Source: Alkalicoccobacillus murimartini
GTDB lineage: Bacteria > Bacillota > Bacilli > Bacillales > Bacillaceae_D
NCBI RefSeq assembly: GCF_030813245.1
Contig: NZ_JAUSUA010000001.1
Location: forward strand, 248,001 to 312,000
Length of the DNA stretch: 64,000 nt
Direction of reading: 5' to 3'
The notes below the pieces were generated by a model, which saw only the letters and a list, made by a program, of their open reading frames with translations, had not been told where the DNA came from and made no database searches. Positions 57,435 through 64,000 of this stretch are shown piece after piece. The position numbers were made by a program, and so were the translations under genes. Each line of letters begins with the position of its first letter. Position 1 is the first letter of the stretch.

Positions 57435-59621
57435 GTGGAAAATCGCAAAAAAACAATCAAACAATGGTGGAACGGAGTTAAACAGCAACGATACATAAAA
57501 GCAATTTTAATTACATTTACAGCTGTTTTTCTCTACTTTATCATGTTAGGCAACGTCATCCCTGAACAAATAGACGTTCACTTATCTGATGTAGCAGAAG
57601 AGGACATTCGTTCTCCGATTACAATTGAAAATAGACAAGCTACAGATAGATTACGGGCAGAAGCCGTAGATAATGTTGAGCCAAACTACGTGTTGAAACA
57701 AGATTATGCAGAGACTCAAGGCGGACGTGTGAATGACATCTTTGAACTCATTGGTCAAGTTAAGAATGAGCAGGAGCCTACAGATGAAGAAGCTGACAGT
57801 GAGACTTCGGAAGAAGAGGATCTTGAAGAAAAATTAGCGACAGTTAATGAGGCTCTTTCTTCAGATACTAGTCAGCAATTGTCTGATACGACGATTCGTA
57901 CACTTTTAGAGACATCAGATTCTCAGCTAGTTTTGGCCAAAGAAGCGACCTCAAATACCGTATTTGAAGTAATGAGTGAGCGAATTGAGGCGAATAACCT
58001 TCAAGAGGCTAAAGACAACGTGGATGAGCTCATCAATATTTCTACGGTTAGCAATAAGCTAAGAGACGCAATGGTTGAGGTTGCCCAGTTTGCGATCATT
58101 CCTAATTATGTATACGACCGAGATTCAACAGAACGGCTCAGAGAGGAAGCATCTGAGAGCGTCGAGGCTGTTATGATTAGAGAGGGTCAATTATTAGTTA
58201 AACAAGGAGATATCATTGATAATGAGATCTATGCCCAGCTCAGATTAGTTGGTTTACTAGATGAATCATTGAATATATACCCTTATGTTGGACTTGCGAT
58301 GTTTGTAGTCTTATTAATGGGAATGATGATGTATTTCATTCAAGAATCCAATAGCACCGTCAAAAATAATAATTCTCATTTTCTCTTATATCTCTTAATA
58401 TTTATTATTGCGGTTTGTTTGATGAGAGTTACGAGTTTTACGGAGCTATTAGGCATTGGTGGTCTTGGGTATGCAGTTCCAGTTGCAGCAGGTACGATGC
58501 TTCTGACGTTACTGTTAAATACTCGTATTGCTTTATTCTCAAGTGTCTTATTTGCGATAGTTGGAACAGTTTTATATAGTCAAGACGGTACATCGACGTT
58601 TAACGTCACCTACGGATTCTATTTACTTGTAAGCTCTTTGGCTGGTGCATTGTTTTTGAGTACATCCAATCGAATCACTCGACTGTTAAGAGCAGGATTT
58701 CTTGTATCTTGTATTAATGTTGCAGCTGTTATGACACTTCTTTTTATTAAAGGATTACAGAACGGATGGTTAGAAGTAGGTTTTCATCTTGGTAGTGCAG
58801 CTTTTTCAGGTGTAGCAGCGGCTGTATTAACCATTGGTCTTCTTCCGTTTTTTGAAGCTGGTTTTTCTATTCTTTCGGTCTCAAAGCTTATTGAGTTGTC
58901 TAATCCAAATCATCCGTTATTACGAAAAGTGTTAACGGAAGCTCCAGGAACATATCATCACAGTGTTGTGGTAGGGAATTTAGCCGAGGCAGCATGTGAG
59001 CGACTAGGTGAGAATGGATTATTGGCTAGAGTCGGTGCGTACTATCATGATGTCGGGAAAACAAAGCGACCACATTTCTTTATTGAAAACCAAATGAGTC
59101 AAGACAATCCACATGATAAGATATCACCTCAGCTCAGTAAAACAATCATCATTTCTCATCCTTATGATGGGGCGGATCTTCTGAGGGAACATAAGATGCC
59201 TAAAGAAATTGTAGAAATTGCTGAGCAACATCATGGTACAAGCTTATTGAAATATTTTTATCATAAAGCCAATCAGGAAGTTGAACAGCCTTTACCAGAA
59301 TCTCAATTCCGCTATCCTGGACCGAAACCGCAGAATAAGGTAGCGTGTATCGTGGCCATTGCAGATAGTGTTGAGGCGGCAGTGAGGTCCATGCAAAAGC
59401 CAACGCCGGACAAAATTGAAGCATTAGTAAATAAAATTATTAAGGATAAACTCGAAGACGGGCAATTTGATGAATCTGAAATTACCCTAAGGGAATTAAA
59501 TGACATTTCGTTATCGATGTTAGAGACCTTAAAAGGAACGTTTCATCAGCGTATTGAGTATCCAGATGAATTAAGAAAAGGTGGGAAAGAACATGGCGAT
59601 TCTCGTGGAAGTAATCGATGA
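57435..59621 (+). CDS. pgpH: HD-family c-di-AMP phosphodiesterase PgpH
   Basis: A 728-residue membrane protein. It has an N-terminal helix (YIKAILITFTAVFLYFIML), a ~250-residue extracellular 7TMR-HDED domain, seven membrane helices, and a cytoplasmic HD domain (GTYHHSVVVGNLAEAACERLG, YYHDVGKTKRPHFF, EIAEQHHGTSL). PgpH degrades the second messenger c-di-AMP, which controls K+ and osmolyte balance. The start is GTG 57435 after GAGGTGA. The extracellular domain has an acidic insertion (PTDEEADSETSEEEDLEE). Confidence 0.95.
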   Translation: MENRKKTIKQWWNGVKQQRYIKAILITFTAVFLYFIMLGNVIPEQIDVHLSDVAEEDIRSPITIENRQATDRLRAEAVDNVEPNYVLKQDYAETQGGRVNDIFELIGQVKNEQEPTDEEADSETSEEEDLEEKLATVNEALSSDTSQQLSDTTIRTLLETSDSQLVLAKEATSNTVFEVMSERIEANNLQEAKDNVDELINISTVSNKLRDAMVEVAQFAIIPNYVYDRDSTERLREEASESVEAVMIREGQLLVKQGDIIDNEIYAQLRLVGLLDESLNIYPYVGLAMFVVLLMGMMMYFIQESNSTVKNNNSHFLLYLLIFIIAVCLMRVTSFTELLGIGGLGYAVPVAAGTMLLTLLLNTRIALFSSVLFAIVGTVLYSQDGTSTFNVTYGFYLLVSSLAGALFLSTSNRITRLLRAGFLVSCINVAAVMTLLFIKGLQNGWLEVGFHLGSAAFSGVAAAVLTIGLLPFFEAGFSILSVSKLIELSNPNHPLLRKVLTEAPGTYHHSVVVGNLAEAACERLGENGLLARVGAYYHDVGKTKRPHFFIENQMSQDNPHDKISPQLSKTIIISHPYDGADLLREHKMPKEIVEIAEQHHGTSLLKYFYHKANQEVEQPLPESQFRYPGPKPQNKVACIVAIADSVEAAVRSMQKPTPDKIEALVNKIIKDKLEDGQFDESEITLRELNDISLSMLETLKGTFHQRIEYPDELRKGGKEHGDSRGSNR

Positions 59622-60057
59622 GAACGACACGATCACAGAAAAACAACAAGAGCTCTTACAGGCAGTCATAGCACACGCAACAGAGCTGGAATCATTAAAA
59701 GGTGATTATGAAGTATCAATTAGCTTTGTTGATGATGAGGAAATTAGACTGCTGAACAACGAACATCGTGGTATTGATCGGGGAACCGATGTCCTATCCT
59801 TTGCATTAAATGAAGGGGAAGAACCTCTTCAAGAAATAGAGGGAATGCCAAATCTGCTCGGAGATATCGTCATTTCCATCCCTAGAATTCAACAACAGGC
59901 GGATGAGTTTGGCCATTCATTTGAAAGAGAGCTTGGCTTTCTAACCGTCCACGGCTTTCTTCACTTGCTTGGTTACGACCATCTAAATGAGCAGGATGAG
60001 AAGATCATGTTTGGGCGCCAGGAGGAGATCCTTACAAGTTATGGGCTTGTCAGATAG
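59593..60057 (+). CDS. ybeY: Endoribonuclease YbeY
   Basis: A 154-residue zinc endoribonuclease for rRNA maturation. The metal motif HGFLHLLGYDH is intact, and DRGTDVLSFAL precedes it. ATG 59593 overlaps the end of pgpH by 29 bases. It forms a tightly packed run with dgkA, cdd and era. Confidence 0.96.
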   Translation: MAILVEVIDENDTITEKQQELLQAVIAHATELESLKGDYEVSISFVDDEEIRLLNNEHRGIDRGTDVLSFALNEGEEPLQEIEGMPNLLGDIVISIPRIQQQADEFGHSFERELGFLTVHGFLHLLGYDHLNEQDEKIMFGRQEEILTSYGLVR

Positions 60058-60433
60058 AAATCAAAGAGGCTTTAAACGACTGCTTCGGTCCTTTGTGTTT
60101 GCCAGTCATGGGTTAAAACACGTGCTGGAACGTGAACAAAATATGCAGATTCATCTTGTATCTGCCATTGTGGTATTTGCAGCTGCTTGGTGGCTTGCTA
60201 TTCCTTTAGACCATTGGCTTATTCTGTTGCTTCTGATTGCTGGTATGTTTTCCTTAGAGATTATGAATACAGCGATTGAGCGTACGGTGGATTTGTATAC
60301 ACAAGAATTTCATCCTCTTGCTAAACGAGCTAAGGATGTTGCGGCAGCGGCCGTGTTTGTTTACGGTGTGTTTGCTGTTATTATTGGTCTAATTATCTTT
60401 GGTCCACCTTTATATCAATTATTGTTTTCTTAA
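60041..60433 (+). CDS. dgkA: Undecaprenol/diacylglycerol kinase DgkA
   Basis: A 130-residue integral membrane kinase. GFKRLLRSFVFASHGLKHVLEREQNM at the start and IMNTAIERTVDLYT (catalytic Glu and metal-binding residues) are typical, with three hydrophobic helices. In Gram-positives the enzyme phosphorylates undecaprenol for cell-wall synthesis. ATG 60041 overlaps ybeY by 17 bases, with GGAGGAG inside ybeY. Confidence 0.94.
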   Translation: MGLSDRNQRGFKRLLRSFVFASHGLKHVLEREQNMQIHLVSAIVVFAAAWWLAIPLDHWLILLLLIAGMFSLEIMNTAIERTVDLYTQEFHPLAKRAKDVAAAAVFVYGVFAVIIGLIIFGPPLYQLLFS

Positions 60434-60450
60434 AAAGGAGAATGTACGAC

Positions 60451-60846
60451 ATGCAAAAGCAATTAATGGATGAGGCTACAAAGGCAAGAGAGCAAGCCTA
60501 TGTTCCCTACTCTAAGTTTCAAGTAGGGGCAGCTCTTCTTATGAAGGACGGCTCGATTTTTCACGGAGCTAATATTGAAAATGCTTCCTTTGGATTAACG
60601 AACTGCGCGGAGAGAACAGCCTTATATAAAGCGTACTCAGAGGGAAATAGAGAGGTTCAAGCGATTAGTGTGATTGCAGATACTGAGCAGCCTGTATCAC
60701 CTTGTGGAGCGTGTAGACAGGTCATGATGGAGTTATGCGGACCAGATGTGACTGTATACTTAGGTAGTATAAATGGTAAGATGGTAAAAACAACGGTAGG
60801 AGAACTTCTACCTGGAGCATTTAAAGCGGGGGATATGAATGAATAA
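60451..60846 (+). CDS. cdd: Cytidine deaminase
   Basis: A 131-residue zinc enzyme converting cytidine to uridine. The N-terminal [15 protein letters not shown]-like [13 protein letters not shown], the zinc/catalytic NCAERTALY and [12 protein letters not shown] are present. ATG 60451 is ten bases after GGAG; ATG 60442 is only two bases away. Its end overlaps era by eight bases. Confidence 0.96.
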   Translation: MQKQLMDEATKAREQAYVPYSKFQVGAALLMKDGSIFHGANIENASFGLTNCAERTALYKAYSEGNREVQAISVIADTEQPVSPCGACRQVMMELCGPDVTVYLGSINGKMVKTTVGELLPGAFKAGDMNE

Positions 60847-61756
60847 TCAACAAGAGAATGAACATAAGTCAGGCTTTGTCTGTCTCATTGGCAGACCAAA
60901 TGTAGGAAAATCTACATTATTAAACCGAGTGATTGGTCAAAAAGTTGCGATCATGTCGGACAAGCCACAGACAACTCGAAATAAAATTCAAGGGGTCTTC
61001 ACGGATCAAGATTCACAAGTTGTATTTATCGATACGCCAGGTATTCATAAACCCAAGCACAAGCTGGGAGATTTTATGATGAAGGTGGCCAAAGATACAT
61101 TAAGAGAAGTTGATATTATTCTATATCTTGTTGAAGCGAATGAAGCTTTTGGTCCAGGAGAACAGTATATTATTAATCGCTTAAAAGAAACGTCAACACC
61201 CTCGTTTTTAATTATTAATAAGATCGATTTAATTCATCCGGACGAACTTTTCGCATTAATCGATACCTATAGAGCTAAACACGACTTTGAAGAAATCATT
61301 CCGATTTCAGCATTAAGTGGAAACAATGTTCCGGTATTGTTGGAGCAGATCAAAGAAAAGCTTGAAGTTGGGCCACAATATTATCCGGCTGATCAAGTGA
61401 CAGATCACCCAGAGCGATTTATCGTAGCTGAGTTAATTAGAGAGAAAGTTCTTCAATTAACACGCGAAGAAATTCCTCATTCTATTGCGGTTGGAATAGA
61501 AAGTATGAAGACACGCGAGCACAAGGATATGGTTGATATTCAAGCGACGATTGTAGTGGAACGCTCCTCACAAAAAGGAATTGTGATAGGAAAACAGGGC
61601 GCGCTTCTTAAAGAAGTTGGAAAATTAGCGAGAGCAGATATTGAAGCATTACTTGGAACTAAAGTGTATTTAGAGCTTTGGGTAAAGGTCGAGAAGGACT
61701 GGCGTAATAAACCTGCTCAACTTCGAGACTTTGGATTTAGATCTGATGAATACTAA
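60839..61756 (+). CDS. era: GTPase Era
   Basis: A 305-residue ribosome-assembly GTPase. G1 [14 protein letters not shown]3 [11 protein letters not shown]4 INKIDLI, and the C-terminal KH domain with [19 protein letters not shown] that binds the 3' end of 16S rRNA. ATG 60839 lies inside the end of cdd. YbeY, Era and YqeH in this window act in the same 30S maturation. Confidence 0.98.
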   Translation: MNNQQENEHKSGFVCLIGRPNVGKSTLLNRVIGQKVAIMSDKPQTTRNKIQGVFTDQDSQVVFIDTPGIHKPKHKLGDFMMKVAKDTLREVDIILYLVEANEAFGPGEQYIINRLKETSTPSFLIINKIDLIHPDELFALIDTYRAKHDFEEIIPISALSGNNVPVLLEQIKEKLEVGPQYYPADQVTDHPERFIVAELIREKVLQLTREEIPHSIAVGIESMKTREHKDMVDIQATIVVERSSQKGIVIGKQGALLKEVGKLARADIEALLGTKVYLELWVKVEKDWRNKPAQLRDFGFRSDEY

Positions 61757-61776
61757 AATATGAACAAGCCCTTTTT

Positions 61777-61810
61777 AACGATGGTTAGGTTTCTAGCCAT
61801 TGTTTTTTTG
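61777..61810 (+). terminator. Terminator after era
   Basis: AACGATGGTTAG pairs with CTAGCCATTGTT (one G-T pair), followed by a run of T. Confidence 0.85.
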
Positions 61811-61978
61811 TTAAGAAAGCCTTATCATAAAAAGAAAGTCCCGAAAAATGTAAATTGTAGTGTTGCACATTTGTCAAGATTGTTTTTTTAGTAATATTTC
61901 CTTATCATGTTCTGACTCAATCAGGTGAAACTAGATGTACAGGCGGAAATATTTTTTGGCAAAGGGGTGGATTCTGAT

Positions 61979-62128
61979 ATGCTCGATTTATCCTGGAAGG
62001 TGTTTACGAATACCGGTAATTTAGATACGTATTTATTAATTAAGGAACTTGAGCGCGATTCAGAAACAGTGAACGAATCACAACAAACTAGTGGCTCTGA
62101 CCTGTCCATTGACTCATCCTCTCAGTAA
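61979..62128 (+). CDS. yqzL: YqzL family protein
   Basis: A 49-residue protein starting MLDLSWKVFTNTGNLDTYLL, which matches the YqzL pattern (W-x-VF-xx-TGN-x-DTYLL), followed by a polar Ser-rich tail. AAAGGGGTGG lies eight bases before ATG 61979. The frame is open further upstream but without similarity. It lies between era and recO as in B. subtilis. The function is unknown. Confidence 0.9.
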   Translation: MLDLSWKVFTNTGNLDTYLLIKELERDSETVNESQQTSGSDLSIDSSSQ

Positions 62129-62149
62129 CTGACAGCTAGGTGGTTAAGA

Positions 62150-62914
62150 ATGCTAGACCGAGTAGAAGCAATTGTCATTAAAACCGTTGATTACGGAGAA
62201 ACCAATAAAATTATCACTCTCTATACAAAGGAACGCGGAAAAATAGGTGTAATGGCAAGAGGAGCAAAAAAGCCGAAGAGTCAGCTTTCGGCTGTTTCTC
62301 AGCCATTTATCTATGGGTCATATGTAATATATAAAGGCAGTGGCTTAGGTACATTAAATCAAGGTGATCCAATTAAAACATTTCGTAAAGTGCGCGAGGA
62401 TTTAGTTAATGCTTCTTATGCGATGTATATGGCAGAGCTCATTGATAAGCTGACTGAAGAAAATAAGCGGTATATGTGGTTGTTTGATTGGTATTATTTG
62501 TGCCTTGTTCATATGGAAGAAGGAGCAGATCCAGAAGTACTTACACGTATTTTTGAAATGAAAATGCTTGATGTAGCTGGGATTAGTCCTCAGCTTGAGA
62601 AATGTGTCTGTTGTGGATCACATGATGATCCACAGGCATTTTCAATTCGTTATGGCGGCTTTATATGTAGACGTTGTATAGATAAGGATACTCATGCTTT
62701 CCCTTGTTCTATGCAGACTGTGAGACTGCTGCGTTTATTTTATGACATGAACTTACACCGTTTAGGTAACATTTCTTTAAAAGCAGAAACAAAGCAGGAA
62801 TTAAAACAAATTATTCGAGCTTATTATGATGAATATTCAGGGGTTGTACTGAAATCCAGACGATTTTTGGATCAGTTAGACCGTATGAATCTAGGACCGA
62901 ATATTGACACGTAG
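62150..62914 (+). CDS. recO: DNA repair protein RecO
   Basis: A 254-residue recombination mediator. It has an N-terminal OB fold (MLDRVEAIVIKTVDYGETNKIITLYT), a helical middle, and a zinc finger CVCCGSHDDP...GGFICRRC (about residues 149-171). It loads RecA onto SSB-coated DNA with RecR. The ATG follows AGGTGG and 22 bases separate it from yqzL. Confidence 0.97.
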   Translation: MLDRVEAIVIKTVDYGETNKIITLYTKERGKIGVMARGAKKPKSQLSAVSQPFIYGSYVIYKGSGLGTLNQGDPIKTFRKVREDLVNASYAMYMAELIDKLTEENKRYMWLFDWYYLCLVHMEEGADPEVLTRIFEMKMLDVAGISPQLEKCVCCGSHDDPQAFSIRYGGFICRRCIDKDTHAFPCSMQTVRLLRLFYDMNLHRLGNISLKAETKQELKQIIRAYYDEYSGVVLKSRRFLDQLDRMNLGPNIDT

Positions 62915-62952
62915 TTCGATCTTATGTATGATTTTACTAATACTATAAGGTG

Positions 62953-63158
62953 CGTTGAAGAAAAGAAGTATCTGTCATAAGCTGAACAAAGCGACCTAGG
63001 GCCGGTGAAAGCCTGGGATTCAGTCGGCAGAGAAGGGCATTTTGGAGCACATACGACGAAAGTGGTTCGTACGAAATGTACGGATAAGTAGGGTGGAACC
63101 GCGGGATTAGCTCCCGTCCCTACGCTGATATTCAGCGTAGGGACGGGAGCTTTTTTCT
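62953..63158 (+). ncRNA. Glycine T-box leader of glyQS
   Basis: A ~200-nt leader with the T-box core AGGGTGGAACCGCG (63090-63103). It is followed by a terminator stem GCTCCCGTCCCTACGCTG (63110-63127) with its complement at 63133-63150 and six T. A GGC triplet at 63036-63038, within GAAGGGCATTTTGG, is the candidate specifier for glycine. Uncharged tRNA-Gly would favour the antiterminator. Confidence 0.93.
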
Positions 63159-63206
63159 ATTTGTGACCTACTCTACGCGTAATTACTGACAGGAGGCAAG
63201 CAAAAA

Positions 63207-64000
63207 ATGAATGTACAAAACATGATTATGACATTACAGCAATACTGGGCAAAGCAAAACTGTATCATTATGCAAGCCTACGATACTGAAAAAGGGGCAG
63301 GAACGATGAGTCCTTTCACCTTGTTAAAAACGATCGGACCAGAGCCGTGGAATGTGGCATATGTTGAACCTTCCAGACGACCAGCAGACGGACGATATGG
63401 AGAGAACCCAAACCGTTTGTATCAGCATCATCAGTTCCAAGTTGTAATGAAACCTTCTCCTTTAAATATCCAAGAGTTGTACTTAGACAGCTTAAAAGAA
63501 ATTGGAATTAACCCGTTAGAGCACGATATTCGTTTTGTAGAAGACAACTGGGAGAATCCAACACTTGGATGTGCAGGACTTGGTTGGGAAGTATGGCTAG
63601 ACGGAATGGAAATTACTCAATTCACGTATTTTCAACAAGTTGGTGGAATGGAAGCTAGTCCTGTATCAGCGGAAATTACGTACGGACTAGAACGTCTTGC
63701 TTCTTACATTCAAGATAAGGAAAATGTGTTTGATCTTGAATGGGTAGAAGGATTTACGTATGGAGACATTTTTAGCCAAGCTGAATATGAGCACTCAAAA
63801 TACACATTTGAAGTGTCGGATACAAATATGCTGTTTACTTTGTTTTCAACCTATGAAAAAGAAGCCGGGCGAGCTTTAGATGAGCAACTTGTATTGCCGG
63901 CATATGATTACATTCTCAAATGTTCGCACAGCTTTAACCTGCTCGATGCAAGAGGTGCGATTTCAGTTACAGAGCGAACTGGATATATAGGCCGTGTCCG
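63207..64000 (+). CDS. glyQ: Glycyl-tRNA synthetase alpha subunit, 3'-truncated by the window
   Basis: The first ~265 codons of the heterotetrameric glycyl-tRNA synthetase alpha chain: [60 protein letters not shown] and [21 protein letters not shown], the catalytic class II core. ATG 63207 follows AGGAGG. It is controlled by the glycine T-box. The stop lies beyond the window end. Confidence 0.97.
   Translation, partial: MNVQNMIMTLQQYWAKQNCIIMQAYDTEKGAGTMSPFTLLKTIGPEPWNVAYVEPSRRPADGRYGENPNRLYQHHQFQVVMKPSPLNIQELYLDSLKEIGINPLEHDIRFVEDNWENPTLGCAGLGWEVWLDGMEITQFTYFQQVGGMEASPVSAEITYGLERLASYIQDKENVFDLEWVEGFTYGDIFSQAEYEHSKYTFEVSDTNMLFTLFSTYEKEAGRALDEQLVLPAYDYILKCSHSFNLLDARGAISVTERTGYIGRV

Noticed and set aside
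1-64000. Mobile elements, prophage genes, CRISPR arrays, tRNA or rRNA genes
   Set aside because: No transposase, integrase, capsid, cas gene, direct-repeat array, cloverleaf or rRNA-like sequence was seen on reading the window.

Overview
The window is a chromosomal segment of a low-GC, endospore-forming Bacillaceae bacterium, most likely an alkaliphile or halo-alkaliphile. The evidence is a full seven-gene Mrp Na+/H+ antiporter operon, many sporulation genes (sigK, gpr, spoIIP, yqfCD, sda, a YjcZ-type peptide), a very acidic exported SGNH hydrolase, and gene order close to the yqe-com-dnaK-yqf-glyQ region of Bacillus subtilis. I see no insertion sequence, prophage, CRISPR array, tRNA or rRNA gene.

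Layout. 1-13 kb is an accessory stretch: a truncated MFS exporter, a histidine phosphatase, a DUF3219 gene, an O-methyltransferase, an orphan AOS-family PLP enzyme, an uninterrupted sigK, three small unknown genes in AT-rich DNA, an MDR reductase, an SGNH hydrolase, an FAD monooxygenase, a YjcZ-like peptide and a TPP-riboswitch thiamin-salvage operon (ylmB-like, thiD, tenA). 13-21 kb holds the HU gene, divergent pssA/psd and mrpABCDEFG. 21.7-33 kb holds sda with a DnaA-box cluster, the yqeG-yqeH-aroE-yhbY-nadD-yqeK-rsfS-cvfB-yqeM run, then comER/comEA-comEB-comEC and yqzM. 33-41 kb holds holA, rpsT, gpr, spoIIP, yqxA, lepA and hemW. 41-51.5 kb holds the CIRCE-controlled hrcA-grpE-dnaK-dnaJ-prmA-rsmE-mtaB genes, deoC, a Na/Pi-type transporter, rpsU and yqeY. 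51.7-64 kb holds a sigma-W-type promoter with nfeD-floA-yqfB, then yqfC-yqfD-phoH, pgpH-ybeY-dgkA-cdd-era, yqzL, recO, and a T-box leader before glyQ, which runs off the window.

How the genes work together: sporulation control and execution (Sda checkpoint, SigK, SpoIIP, YqfC/YqfD, GPR), DNA uptake (ComEA/EB/EC), translation and ribosome assembly (YqeH, YhbY, RsfS, Era, YbeY, LepA, S20, S21, RsmE, PrmA, MtaB), heat-shock chaperones, envelope stress and membrane organisation (NfeD/FloA, Pss/Psd, DgkA) and Na+/pH homeostasis (Mrp).

Most interesting: (i) two copies of a ~105-bp structured repeat in opposite orientations, whose stems covary while internal sequence blocks stay fixed; (ii) an sda mRNA whose strong Shine-Dalgarno is separated from the ATG by a hairpin that would restore normal spacing when folded; (iii) a long inverted repeat able to sequester the sigK ribosome binding site and start; (iv) three genes whose Shine-Dalgarno points to a non-standard start codon (CTG, CTG, ATA); (v) a perfect 36-bp palindrome across the pssA stop codon. 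Coordinates and motifs were read by eye; no alignments, folding or searches were run.
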